From JAZGDL01 sp036477795 (GTDB taxonomy: Bacteria > Planctomycetota > Phycisphaerae > UBA1845): 27,523 nt of DNA. The translations under genes and the position numbers were made by a program. Positions 7,015 to 14,975 of this stretch are shown in pieces. Every line of letters starts with the position of its first letter. Within the stretch, counting starts at the first letter, position 1. The stretch spans positions 1-27,523 of the forward strand of contig JAZGDL010000221.1 of the NCBI GenBank assembly GCA_036477795.1, given 5' to 3'. The notes under the pieces are model-generated. The model had not been told where the DNA came from. It searched no databases and was given only the letters and a program-made list of their open reading frames with translations.

Positions 7015-7079
7015 TGTAGCGCCACCCCTTGTGGGTGGCGCACCCTCGTTTTGCGCCACCCACAAGGGGTGGCGCTACA
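7015..7079. repeat. Perfect 28-bp inverted repeat upstream of dnaE
   Basis: The arm TGTAGCGCCACCCCTTGTGG (first 20 bases, 7015-7034) continues to 7042, and its exact reverse complement fills 7052-7079, with a 9-base spacer. Each arm also contains its own smaller palindrome (GCCACCC with GGGTGGC), so one large cruciform or two small hairpins can form, as in paired REP elements. No T-run follows, so I do not call it an intrinsic terminator. Confidence 0.85.
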
Positions 7080-7286
7080 TTGGGGAGCCGCACGGACGAC
7101 TAAACCGACAGGCCCCGCACAGCTCGGCTGACGGGTGGCTGGTCGCTGCCAACTCGATAGCGCTCCGGTAAGTCGCATGCTCACACAAGCTTGCAGCAAG
7201 GGTCGACCACGACTCACAGGCGGATCGTGAGCGTCTGGTGACGCCCTTTGACGGTGCCGGGTATTCACGTACGATTGCGCTCACCG

Positions 7287-10200
7287 ATGTCCGACGCCGC
7301 CTTCGTTCATCTTCACGTTCATACGCACTACAGCCTGCTGGACGGGGCTACGCGCATCAAGCCGCTGGTGGAGATGGCTAAGGCCATGGGCATGCCCGCG
7401 GTGGCGATCACCGACCATGGCAACATGTTTGGGGCTGTCGAGTTCTACAGAGCGGCGGTCAAAGCCGGCGTCAAGCCCATCATCGGGTGTGAGGCGTACA
7501 TGGCCCCCGGTGACCGGCGGGTGAAGCAGTCCAAAATGAAAGAGGCCAGCAACCACCTTCTTCTGCTGGCTATGAACAACGTGGGCTACAAGAACCTGCT
7601 GAAGCTCTCCAGCATCGGGTATCTGGAGGGGTTCTACTATCGCCCGCGGATCGACAAGGAAACGCTGCGCCAGTACTCGGAGGGGCTGCTGTGCACCAGC
7701 ACCTGCCTGGGGGCGGAGATTCCCCAGGCACTGCTGAATAAGGATCGCCGGGCTGCGGAGGCGGTGGCTAAGACCTACCTGGAGATCTTCGGGCCGGACC
7801 GCTTCTTCATCGAGCTGCAAGACCACGGCATGGATGAGCAGCGGATGATCAATCCGGAACTGCTGGACATGGCGGAGAAGCTGGGTGTCGCGGTCATCGC
7901 CACCAACGACGTTCACTATCTCGAGCACGATGACCAGGAGGCCCATGACGTGCTTTGCTGTATCAGCACGCGCAGTCTGGTCACCGACTCAGATCGGTTC
8001 AAGTTTTCCACCGATCAGTTCTATTTCAAATCGCCGACTGAAATGCGCCAGCTCTTCGCCGACTGCCCCGAATCGCTGGACAATACCTTGCGGATAGCGG
8101 ACCTGTGCAACGTGGACCTGGACTTCAGCACGCGGCATTCGCCGGTGTACAAGTTGCCCGAAGGCCGGAAAGGGGATGAGTACCTGCGCGAGCTAGTCTA
8201 TGAAGGGGCCCGGCGCAGATACGACGAGATCACCGACGAGGTGCGTGAGCGCGTGGACTATGAGCTGGGCGTGATCTCGGACAAAGGGTTCAGCGGTTAT
8301 TTCCTCATCGTCTGGGACTTCATGCGCTACGCCCGCAGCAAGGGCATTCCCTGCGGAGCGCGCGGCAGCGGCTGCAGCTCGGTGGTGAGCTACTGTCTGG
8401 AAATCTCCGATCCCGATCCCTTGCGCTACGGATTGTATTTCGAGCGGTTCATGGACCCGGATCGCGACGAACTGCCGGATATCGACGTCGACATCTGCCA
8501 GGTCCATCGCCCCGACGTGATCGAATACGTGCGCCAGAAGTACGGGCACGTCGCCCAGATCATCACCTTCGGCACGCTCAAAGCCAAGGCGGCGGTCAAG
8601 GACGTCGCCCGGGTCATGGGGATGGGCTTCAACGAAGCCAACGAGCTGACCAATCTGATTCCGTCGGAATTGAACATCACCATTGATCGGGCCCTGGAGG
8701 CGGAGCCGGAGCTGAAGAAGCGCTATGACGCCGACGCCGGGGTCAAGAAGATCCTCGACCTGGCCAGGAAGCTCGAGGGTCTGTCGCGTCATGCCGGAGT
8801 CCACGCCGCGGGGATCGTGGTGGCTGACACGCCGCTTAATGAATACCTGGCGCTCTACAAGTCGGCCAACGACGATCAGATCATCACGCAGTTCGACGGC
8901 ACCACGGTGGAACTGGTGGGCCTGCTCAAGTTCGACTTTCTGGGCTTGCGCACGCTGACCACACTGGAGCGGGCCAGGCAGTTGGCCCAGCAGTCCACCG
9001 GGGCAAGCATCGATCTGGACCATCTGGACCTCACCGATGAGCGGGTCTATGAGCTGTTCGCCCGCGGCGATACCAAAGGGGTCTTCCAGTTCGAATCGGG
9101 CGGGATGCGGGACGTGATCATGCGCATGAAGCCCAACCGGATTGAGGATTTGATCGCCGCCAACGCCCTCTTCCGTCCGGGACCGATGCAGTACATCGAT
9201 GCCTACGTGGCCCGCAAGCATGGCGAAAAGTGGTCCACCGCCCACCCCATCATGTCCGAGGTGCTGGCTGAGACTTACGGAATCATGGTCTATCAGGAGC
9301 AGGTGTCGCGAGTGGTGAACCGGCTGGGCGGCATCGAGCTGAAGCGTGCCTTCCGCCTGGCCAAGGCCATCAGCAAGAAAAAAACGCGGATGATCGAGTC
9401 GGAGCGGGAGCCGTTCCTTCAGGGTTGCGAGCAGAACGGCGTCAAGCGCAAGGTGGCTGAGCAGGTTTTTGAGGACATTCTCAAATTCGGCGGCTACGCC
9501 TTCAACAAGGCCCACTCCACCGGTTATGCGCTGGTGGCCTTCAAGACCGCCTATATGAAGGTCTACTACCCGGTCGAGTTCATGGCCGCCTCGATGACCT
9601 TTGAGATGTCCAACACCGACAAGATTCTGGACTACTTCGAGGAATGCAAGCGTTTGGGGATCACCGTGCTGCCGCCGGACATCAATCGGTCAGGCAATGA
9701 TTTCACGGTAGATCACGTGGAGCGCGAGGGTCAGCCGGCTTCTGAGATACGCTTCGGGCTGGCAGCGGTCAAAGGTGTGGGTGAAAAGGCGGTGTCTGCC
9801 ATCTGCCGGGCACGCGATGAGGGCGGAGCGTTTGAAGACATCTATGATTTTTGCGAGCGTGTCGATCCGTCGGCGTGCAACCGCAGCGGCATCGAGGCGT
9901 TGATCAACTGCGGCGCCTTTGACCGCACCGGTGCCATGCGCAAGGCTCTTTTCAAAGTGCTGAACGGAGCGATGGAGCAGGGATGGCGCTTGCAGCAGGA
10001 TCGGCGAACGGGGCAGATGGGGCTGTTCGGCGGTGTCGACGACGACGAAGCTGCCCATCCCCCGCTGCCTGACGACGAGTGGACCGAGGCGGAAATGCTG
10101 GCTAAGGAGAAGGCCGCTCTGGGCTTTTACGTCACGCGGCATCCGCTGGCTAACTCCGGCGAACTCATTAAGGCGTGCGCGTCGGCTGCGACCGTTGATC

Positions 10201-10820
10201 TGTCAGCCATGGTGCCGGACACGCGGGTGGTGATCGGCGGGATGGTGTCGTCGCTGCGTACGGTGATGACGCGCAAAAATGAGAAGATGGGCATCGTGAC
10301 GCTGGAGGATCTGAAAGGTTCGATCGAGGGCATCCTGTTCCCCAAGAGCCTGGAAAAGTTTCGGCCGTTGCTTACGCCGGACAGCATCGTGTTTCTGGCC
10401 GGGCAGGTGGACAAGCGTCGTGAGGAGGCATCGCTACGGATCACCGATGTTATTCCGGCATCCGACGCCCCGCGGCGTCTGTGCAAGCAGGTGATTCTTG
10501 GTATTGGCAGCGCGACGGCGCCGGATGGGGTATTGGAGCAATTCAAAGCGATCTTTGCCCGGCACTCTGGTAACAAGGAGGTGGTCTTCAGGATCACCAC
10601 GGACGATCAAATGGAGGCTATGCTTCGTTGCCCGATGCAATTCGCGATCGATCCGAGCGATCGGTTCCGGTCGGAGGCGGCGGCATTGCTGGGCCGTGAC
10701 GCGATCATGTTCGTGGGGCCGGGCAACCGGCCCATTCCGTTGCCTCCGCTCAACGGCGACCCAGCTCCGGCGGCGTCAGAGATCAAGGAGCCCGGCAAGA
10801 AAGTCCCAGCCGGAGTCTGA
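7287..10820 (+). CDS. dnaE: DNA polymerase III alpha subunit
   Basis: DnaE is the replicative polymerase subunit. The 1177-residue protein starts with the PHP domain (FVHLHVHTHYSLLDGATRIK, AITDHGNMFG, IIGCEAYMAPGD, NDVHYLEHDD). The palm follows with GIPCGARGSGCSS and the catalytic acidic motif LPDIDVDIC (Asp400 and Asp402 correspond to the metal-binding pair). Then come the fingers with FRPGPMQYIDAYVARKHG, GIMVYQEQVSRV and FNKAHSTGYALVAFKTAYMK, tandem HhH near ALINCGAFDRTG, and a C-terminal OB fold near VVIGGMVSSLRTVMTRKNEK. Length and order fit DnaE1-type enzymes rather than PolC (no 3'-5' exonuclease insert). The start is ATG 7287 (MSDAAFVHLHVH); the frame from 7248 adds 13 unusual residues. 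Nothing appears broken. Confidence 0.96.
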   Translation: MSDAAFVHLHVHTHYSLLDGATRIKPLVEMAKAMGMPAVAITDHGNMFGAVEFYRAAVKAGVKPIIGCEAYMAPGDRRVKQSKMKEASNHLLLLAMNNVGYKNLLKLSSIGYLEGFYYRPRIDKETLRQYSEGLLCTSTCLGAEIPQALLNKDRRAAEAVAKTYLEIFGPDRFFIELQDHGMDEQRMINPELLDMAEKLGVAVIATNDVHYLEHDDQEAHDVLCCISTRSLVTDSDRFKFSTDQFYFKSPTEMRQLFADCPESLDNTLRIADLCNVDLDFSTRHSPVYKLPEGRKGDEYLRELVYEGARRRYDEITDEVRERVDYELGVISDKGFSGYFLIVWDFMRYARSKGIPCGARGSGCSSVVSYCLEISDPDPLRYGLYFERFMDPDRDELPDIDVDICQVHRPDVIEYVRQKYGHVAQIITFGTLKAKAAVKDVARVMGMGFNEANELTNLIPSELNITIDRALEAEPELKKRYDADAGVKKILDLARKLEGLSRHAGVHAAGIVVADTPLNEYLALYKSANDDQIITQFDGTTVELVGLLKFDFLGLRTLTTLERARQLAQQSTGASIDLDHLDLTDERVYELFARGDTKGVFQFESGGMRDVIMRMKPNRIEDLIAANALFRPGPMQYIDAYVARKHGEKWSTAHPIMSEVLAETYGIMVYQEQVSRVVNRLGGIELKRAFRLAKAISKKKTRMIESEREPFLQGCEQNGVKRKVAEQVFEDILKFGGYAFNKAHSTGYALVAFKTAYMKVYYPVEFMAASMTFEMSNTDKILDYFEECKRLGITVLPPDINRSGNDFTVDHVEREGQPASEIRFGLAAVKGVGEKAVSAICRARDEGGAFEDIYDFCERVDPSACNRSGIEALINCGAFDRTGAMRKALFKVLNGAMEQGWRLQQDRRTGQMGLFGGVDDDEAAHPPLPDDEWTEAEMLAKEKAALGFYVTRHPLANSGELIKACASAATVDLSAMVPDTRVVIGGMVSSLRTVMTRKNEKMGIVTLEDLKGSIEGILFPKSLEKFRPLLTPDSIVFLAGQVDKRREEASLRITDVIPASDAPRRLCKQVILGIGSATAPDGVLEQFKAIFARHSGNKEVVFRITTDDQMEAMLRCPMQFAIDPSDRFRSEAAALLGRDAIMFVGPGNRPIPLPPLNGDPAPAASEIKEPGKKVPAGV

Positions 10821-10876
10821 ACCTGGTGCCGACCGGGTTTACTCCTGGGTCCGTGACAGAATCGGCGGGTGGGGTG

Positions 10877-11110
10877 GCAGGCTGAAGGCCTGCTCTGTAA
10901 TAGCCGGGGGCAAGCGTAGCGCCGCCCCCGGATGGCGCGGCCACCGAACCACCCGACCCTGAAAGGGTCGTCTATTCTCTGCGGCGTGTGCGACGGGACG
11001 TTTATGCGACCCCTGCAGGGTCGAATGGAAGGGGTATTGCGGCTACCGTGGGCGGCGTCCCGCCTCGGCGGAACTTGCCCACGGCTACTGTAGGTCAGCC
11101 TTTCAGGCTG
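10877..11110. repeat. Hairpin cluster after dnaE
   Basis: Perfect stems lie at 10877-10893 (arm GCAGGC, loop TGAAG), 10954-10970 (arm CGACCCT, loop GAA), 11007-11023 (arm CGACCC, loop CTGCA) and 11096-11110 (arm CAGCCT, loop TTC). Read on the suitable strand, most share a CTTTCAG or CTTCAG centre while the outer stems differ. A GC-rich CCGGGGGC/GCCCCCGG pair also brackets 10904-10931. None is followed by a T-run. Confidence 0.75.
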
Positions 11111-11238
11111 TATCAGCGTGCGGCGCTGAAGCCGCCGATAGTGTCACGCACCCTTTACTCCTGCTCCGATTGGGGAACTCTTGACAGAGCGGGTTGGTTT
11201 TGCCGATTGTAGTGTGAACAGGTTGGTACCAAGGAACA

Positions 11239-11420
11239 CTAGTGCCGTTTTCGGTGGGAGAGTTTCGTGTCCATCCTCCTAGGCCCGGCCTTCAGGCCGG
11301 GTGGCTGGAGCATGAACTTCTCCTCCCGCTTCCCTTCTCCCGCCGCCCTTGGCGGCGGGAGAAGGGAAGCGGGAATTATTGGGATAAACTTCGTTCACCC
11401 GCCGTAAACGGCGGGCCTGG
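11239..11420. mobile_element. MITE-like element A, copy 2 (inverted, one end lost)
   Basis: It starts CTAGTGCCGTTTTCGGT, one base different from the terminal repeat of copy 1, and then follows the reverse complement of copy 1: TTTCGTGT, ATCCTCCTAGGCCCGGCC, a hairpin at 11284-11301, a long hairpin, and CCCGCCGTAAACGGCGGG. Similarity fades after about 11420 and the second terminal repeat is absent. The long hairpin is a 24-bp perfect stem (11324-11347 with 11351-11374, loop CTT). Its stem sequence differs from that of copy 1 at four pairs, all compensated. Confidence 0.82.
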
Positions 11421-11483
11421 CGGGGCATCAACGTTCGAATTATGGGTTGGAGTATGGGGTGAGGGAGCGGAGATTACGCTTTC

Positions 11484-11509
11484 GGCGTCTGCCAAACGAC
11501 AAAGTCACT
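11484..11509 (+). repeat. 26-bp dispersed repeat, copy 2
   Basis: GGCGTCTGCCAAACGAC followed by AAAGTCACT: a diverged copy of the repeat at 421-446, 11933-11958 and 11961-11986. Confidence 0.7.
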
Positions 11510-11515
11510 GCGAAA

Positions 11516-11537
11516 CCCACGGATTCGAATCCGTGGG
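11516..11537. repeat. 22-bp palindrome CCCACGGATT type, copy 1
   Basis: The arms CCCACGGATT and AATCCGTGGG enclose a CG centre and are perfectly self-complementary. A sister copy with AA at the centre lies at 25594-25615, and a related one (CCCACGGGTT arm) at 24468-24489 at the end of the LysE-family gene. Confidence 0.8.
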
Positions 11538-11562
11538 CTTGCAATTGAACTGTAACGGAGCA

Positions 11563-11766
11563 CTAGCCCGGATTATTCATACCGCAGAGATCGCTGAGAG
11601 CGCAGAGTATTATTTGGAATGAAGTTACGGTCGAAGTCTCGCTTGTCTCATTCCGACAGTGTGTTTATTTCGGCCGCCCCGGGATTCCGCGCTGAGTCCC
11701 TGGACTTCCCATCTATTCCGTCTCTGCGTGCTCTGCGCTCTCTGCGGTATGAATAATCCGGGCTAG
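11563..11766. mobile_element. MITE-like element B (204 bp, 28-bp perfect terminal inverted repeats)
   Basis: The left end reads CTAGCCCGGATTATTCATAC and continues through CGCAGAGA (11563-11590); the right end (11739-11766) is its exact reverse complement. Just inside each end are CGCAGAG-type repeats (CGCTGAGAGCGCAGAG on the left, GTGCTCTGCGCTCTCTGCGG on the right). The middle is about 115 bp without coding capacity. CTAG closes both ends and may be a target duplication or part of the repeat. No transposase is present, so it would be non-autonomous. Confidence 0.85.
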
Positions 11767-11932
11767 GGCGATGAATCGAAATCCACACATCATGCTTCCT
11801 CTCCGGATGTTGGCTGACACGGGTGACGGGGTCCCGCCAGGATACTACGGCGCCAAAGCATCGGGCTCATTTTATCATGAGCATTGATCTTATGTTAGCT
11901 TTCATCCGAGGGCGAGCGCGGCCGGTGGTCCG

Positions 11933-11986
11933 GGCGTCTGCCAAACGGCGAGCCACTTCCGGCGTTTGCTAAACGGCAAGCCACTT
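11933..11986 (+). repeat. 26-bp dispersed repeat, copies 3 and 4 in tandem
   Basis: Copies at 11933-11958 and 11961-11986 differ at a few positions (TCTGCC against TTTGCT) and both end in AGCCACTT. They are followed at about 12000 by a hairpin, GACCGGCT-GGAA-AGCCGGTC. Confidence 0.8.
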
Positions 11987-12384
11987 CGAGCGTTTGACCG
12001 GCTGGAAAGCCGGTCCCCCAGGTTCTGTTGCAGACTTTGGTGGTCCGACGGGTACGGACTCACTGTTCATGCGGGCATCATTCGTTGCGGTGTGCGATTC
12101 TTGCGCAGCTTCGTTGATAACCAACCGGACTTCCCCACCCACGGCGTGAATGGGTTAGCAGGGCTGGGAGGGGGGATGGCGGTGTTCTCAAGCCGACCGA
12201 TCCGCCGGGGACGTTGTGAAAGGCGGCTGGGGTCGTGGTCAAGTCAAAGCGGGGCATATGTCGATGAAAACGTGAGATTATCGGACACCGGCTTGCACGG
12301 TAGATACGGTAACTATACCCCGGCTTTTGGGTAGCCGATGAACACGGCGGCAAGAGGTTTGGCTGTCTGCGGCGGCCTTACGTT

Positions 12385-12543
12385 CGCGGCGCAATATAGG
12401 TGGTGCTGGTGCGAGAAGCCGTGCTGGTGCGAGAATCCGTGCTGGTGCGAGAATCCTTTCTCGCACCCATATGTGGGACAGGCTTTCCAGCCTGTCATTT
12501 GACCGGCTGGGAAGTCGGTCCCACACGCGGCGCAATATAGGTG
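12385..12543 (+). repeat. 18-bp direct repeats flanking a tandem array and paired hairpins
   Basis: CGCGGCGCAATATAGGTG occurs at 12385-12402 and again, identically, at 12526-12543. Between them are three 18-bp tandem units GTGCTGGTGCGAGAAKCC (12403-12456), a palindrome at 12445-12466 (stem GTGCGAGAA), and a nested structure at 12472-12525 in which TGTGGGA/TCCCACA can enclose two hairpins (12477-12496 and 12501-12520). The second direct repeat lies 30 bp ahead of the TolB-like start, so part of it may belong to the promoter (AATATA). Confidence 0.8.
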
Positions 12544-12573
12544 TAGTACGTGAATAAATCGGCAGGTGACCAG

Positions 12574-13737
12574 ATGCATTCGGCCAGTTGTATAACCCTG
12601 CGGGCGAGGCTGTGTGCGGTGATTCTACCGGCGTTGCTGGTCGGCTGTGAAGCGGACGCGCCCCCGGACACCGTGCTGGTGGTGGGCCAAACGCGGCTGC
12701 CGACGCTGGCATCGGCGCGGGATCGACAGGTAACACTGTTCGGAGGTTTGCCGCGGCGCAGCGCAGCGCCGTACATGGGGCGGGCCCGCGGTTCGATGCT
12801 GCAGCATTCATACACGCGTGAAGGCGCGGATTTTGATTGCCATGTCGACCGCCGGGGGCGTCGCATGGTATTCGCCTCGACGCGGCACAGCGACGCATCG
12901 GACCTGTACATCAAGAGTCTGAGCGGCACGGCGGTGGTGCAACTGACCTCGGATCCGAGCTCCGATATTCAGCCGGTGTTCAGCCCGGACGATTCGCGTG
13001 TGGCATTTGCCAGCAACCGGACCGGCAACTGGGACTTATGGGTGATCGGTGTCGACGGCCAACGACCCATCCAGGTGACCAACACTCCGATGGACGAGGT
13101 TCACCCGAGCTGGTCGGCGGACGGCAAGCAGTTGATCTATTCGGCGTTGCATCCCAAGTCGGGCCAGTGGGAGCTGTGGCTGGTGCAGGCCGAGGAAAAC
13201 GCGACACCGACGTTCGTGGGCGACGGCGTGTTTCCGGAATGGTCGCCGGTGGAAGACAAGATACTGTTTCAGCGGGCCCGGCAGCGCGGGAGCCGGTGGT
13301 TCAGCGTCTGGACCCTGGAGCTGGTGAACGGCGAGCCGCGGTATCCGACGGAGATCGCCTCCAGCGCCGACTACGCGATGATCTCGCCGACCTGGAGTGG
13401 TGATGGCCAGCGCATCGCATTCACCACGGTGAAGACGTTGCCCTCGATCGATCCGGAGTTCGGCGCGGTCTACGAAACGTCGGATATCTGGGTTATGGAC
13501 GCCGACGGAGGATCGCGGATGCGGTTGACGGACGGTCATTCCGTAAACTTCTCGCCGGCGTGGTCGCCCAGCGGTCAGGTGCTGTTCACCAGCGAGCGAT
13601 CGGGTCATGAGAACATCTGGAGCGCGGTCCCGTCGACCGGGTCGCCGCCGACCACGTCGGTGACCGGGACGGCCCGTGATGATATCGGCCCTGCGCGGGT
13701 AATCAGCGCCAAGGCGATCGCGAGCGAAGGGCCCTGA
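12574..13737 (+). CDS. TolB-like beta-propeller lipoprotein
   Basis: The 387-residue product starts with a lipoprotein signal (basic TLRAR, hydrophobic AVILPALLVG, lipobox LVGC, Cys25). The mature part carries PD40/WD40-like repeats: SDIQPVFSPDDSRVAFASNR, EVHPSWSADGKQLIYSA, VFPEWSPVEDKILFQ, ISPTWSGDGQRIAFTT and FSPAWSPSGQVLFTSERSG. These are the blades of a TolB-type propeller, so a cell-envelope, protein-binding role is likely. It lacks the N-terminal TolB domain, so I do not call it tolB. I start at ATG 12574, which has AGGTGA at 12564-12569; the GTG at 12550 is possible but less likely. The next gene encodes a lipoprotein resembling the N-terminal TolB/CsgG fold, which suggests they work in the same envelope complex. 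Confidence 0.85.
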   Translation: MHSASCITLRARLCAVILPALLVGCEADAPPDTVLVVGQTRLPTLASARDRQVTLFGGLPRRSAAPYMGRARGSMLQHSYTREGADFDCHVDRRGRRMVFASTRHSDASDLYIKSLSGTAVVQLTSDPSSDIQPVFSPDDSRVAFASNRTGNWDLWVIGVDGQRPIQVTNTPMDEVHPSWSADGKQLIYSALHPKSGQWELWLVQAEENATPTFVGDGVFPEWSPVEDKILFQRARQRGSRWFSVWTLELVNGEPRYPTEIASSADYAMISPTWSGDGQRIAFTTVKTLPSIDPEFGAVYETSDIWVMDADGGSRMRLTDGHSVNFSPAWSPSGQVLFTSERSGHENIWSAVPSTGSPPTTSVTGTARDDIGPARVISAKAIASEGP

Positions 13738-13815
13738 AAATCGACGTGGCGGGTTTGCTCATTAAGGGCGTCTCCAGATTGGACGATGAATCGTGTGCCG
13801 TCCCGGCATCTTATT

Positions 13816-13831
13816 CGAGAATGGATTCTCG
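13816..13831. repeat. CGAGAA-TGGA-TTCTCG palindrome
   Basis: A 6-bp stem with a TGGA loop, directly before the ribosome binding site of the next lipoprotein gene. It belongs to the GAGAANGGATTCTC family also seen at 12445, 24110, 25948 and 26014. Confidence 0.75.
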
Positions 13832-13862
13832 GGGGGGCCGCACTTAATAAAGGGGATCATGG

Positions 13863-14606
13863 ATGATCCGTTCATTGCGGAGAGTCGGCGGCGGCGTGGC
13901 CTGCTGCACATGGATGTCAGTTGCCGTATTGGGCGGTTGTGCCGAGAAAACCGTAAAGCCGGTCCGGCTGGCCAATGACACGCTCGGAGTGATGACCATT
14001 GCGGTGGCCCCCGCGTTGAACGTGAGCGGGACCGCCCAGTTGGATCCGAATCGTGTCGCGGACTTGATGGCCAGTGAACTGAGCTACGTGGCTGACATCG
14101 AGGTTATCCCGGTGAACCGGGTTCTGGCGGTGTTGGCTGATCAAGGTCGAGAGAGGGTTGAGTCGCCCGGTCACGCGTTGGAGATCGCCAAGATACTCGG
14201 CGCGGACGCGATTCTGGTTTTCGCGGTGACGGAGTACGACGCTTATGATCCACCGGTGGTTGGGCTCGCGGCACAATTGTACGGCAAGCGTCGTCGGCCA
14301 CGGACGGTGCGGTTTGATCCGGTGGCGGAGTCTCGGGCGGCATCGCCCTCGCGTCAATGGGAGAACGACTCTCCCCTGGCACCTATCGCCCAGGCGGAGC
14401 GTGTTTTTGACGCGTCGCATGAGTGGGTGTGCGCGGCGGTTAGACGATTTGCCGAATCTCGATCCGCCGACGCGAGCCCGTTCGGTTGGCGCAAGTACAT
14501 CGCCAGCCAGCAGTCCTACCTCCGATTCTGTTGCCACGAAACGATCCGGGCGATGACGCACGGTGTGGAATCGGAGAAGGTGTCGGATTCAAGCGGAGCG
14601 GGCTGA
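13863..14606 (+). CDS. Lipoprotein with TolB-N/CsgG-like domain
   Basis: The 247-residue protein has a lipoprotein signal (SVAVLGGC, Cys26). Residues 40-140 contain TIAVAPALNVSGTAQLDPNR, MASELSYVADIEVIPVNRV, LAVLADQG, ALEIAKILGADAILVFAVTE and a YDAYDPP motif. This order (short strand, helix, strand, helix, GAD-IL-V strand) is like the TolB N-terminal/CsgG-type fold of envelope lipoproteins. After about residue 150 the protein is Arg-rich and lacks a recognisable domain. A good ribosome binding site (AGGGG at 13851-13855) supports ATG 13863. It follows the TolB-like gene by 125 bp and is probably co-functional. Family certainty is moderate; a flagellar or secretion-related lipoprotein is an alternative. 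Confidence 0.65.
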   Translation: MIRSLRRVGGGVACCTWMSVAVLGGCAEKTVKPVRLANDTLGVMTIAVAPALNVSGTAQLDPNRVADLMASELSYVADIEVIPVNRVLAVLADQGRERVESPGHALEIAKILGADAILVFAVTEYDAYDPPVVGLAAQLYGKRRRPRTVRFDPVAESRAASPSRQWENDSPLAPIAQAERVFDASHEWVCAAVRRFAESRSADASPFGWRKYIASQQSYLRFCCHETIRAMTHGVESEKVSDSSGAG

Positions 14607-14636
14607 GCGGATGGGGTGGGAACGGGGAGCGAACGG

Positions 14637-14843
14637 ATGAAGACGATTCGACAATTGACCCTGGTCAAAGGTTCGGAACGTTTCGTGTTCAGGTATGCGG
14701 CTGGGGACGAAGCGACGGTGATCGACGCGTTTGCGTCGTTGGCGTCAGATCGTGGAACTAAGTTTGACTGGTTTGACGCCGCTGTATTGAGTTATCAGAT
14801 GGGCCGAAGGTTAGAGACGGAACTCGACGAGGTTGCCAGGTAG
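14637..14843 (+). CDS. Small conserved-looking protein, function unknown
   Basis: The 68-residue product starts MKTIRQLTLVKGSERFVFRY and ends in FDWFDAAVLSYQMGRRLETE. I recall short planctomycete proteins with the pattern KGSERFVFRY...FDWFDAAVLS, but I cannot name a family or role. It has no signal or membrane segment. The ATG 14637 start gives the likely native N-terminus; the longer frame from 14616 adds MGTGSER with nothing to support it. It lies 30 bp after the lipoprotein gene, close enough for an operon, and just upstream of xerC. Confidence 0.65.
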   Translation: MKTIRQLTLVKGSERFVFRYAAGDEATVIDAFASLASDRGTKFDWFDAAVLSYQMGRRLETELDEVAR

Positions 14844-14975
14844 GGCGATGGCCACGTCGTGCTCTGACGCACTGAAGCGGTGGACGCCTGCTGACCCGCA
14901 GGGTCGTCCTCCGTGGGTCGCGCCGGAGCCGGGTAGAAAGTGGTTGGGATATCGCCGTTCCACTGTGATGCGAAC

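Larger units (their letters stand above)
10821..12573. other. About 1.75 kb without a credible gene, dense in repeats and MITE-like elements
   Basis: Open frames of 74-206 codons exist on both strands but run through palindromes, overlap one another and have no recognisable domains. The stretch holds, in order, a hairpin cluster, MITE-like element A copy 2, 26-bp dispersed repeats, a 22-bp palindrome, MITE-like element B, more 26-bp repeats, and an 18-bp tandem/direct-repeat zone next to the TolB-like gene. Between 11770 and 11930 only a weak GCTCAT/ATGAGC hairpin (11865-11882) is seen. Confidence 0.7.

Noticed and set aside
7015..7079. Intrinsic terminator before dnaE
   Set aside because: The arms are GC-rich and perfect but there is no T-run on either side.
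11516..11537. Possible tRNA T-arm (GGATTCGAATCC)
   Set aside because: The palindrome is one base too wide for a 5-bp stem with a 7-base loop, no acceptor, D or anticodon arms surround it, and a sister copy at 25594-25615 lacks them as well.
11242..12334. Open frames at 11242-11622 and 11966-12334
   Set aside because: They run through MITE-like element A, the 26-bp repeats and palindromes and show no domain or plausible start signal.
12278..12929. Minus-strand frames with GFSHQH repeats
   Set aside because: The repeats are translations of the 18-bp tandem array and the frames overlap the TolB-like gene.
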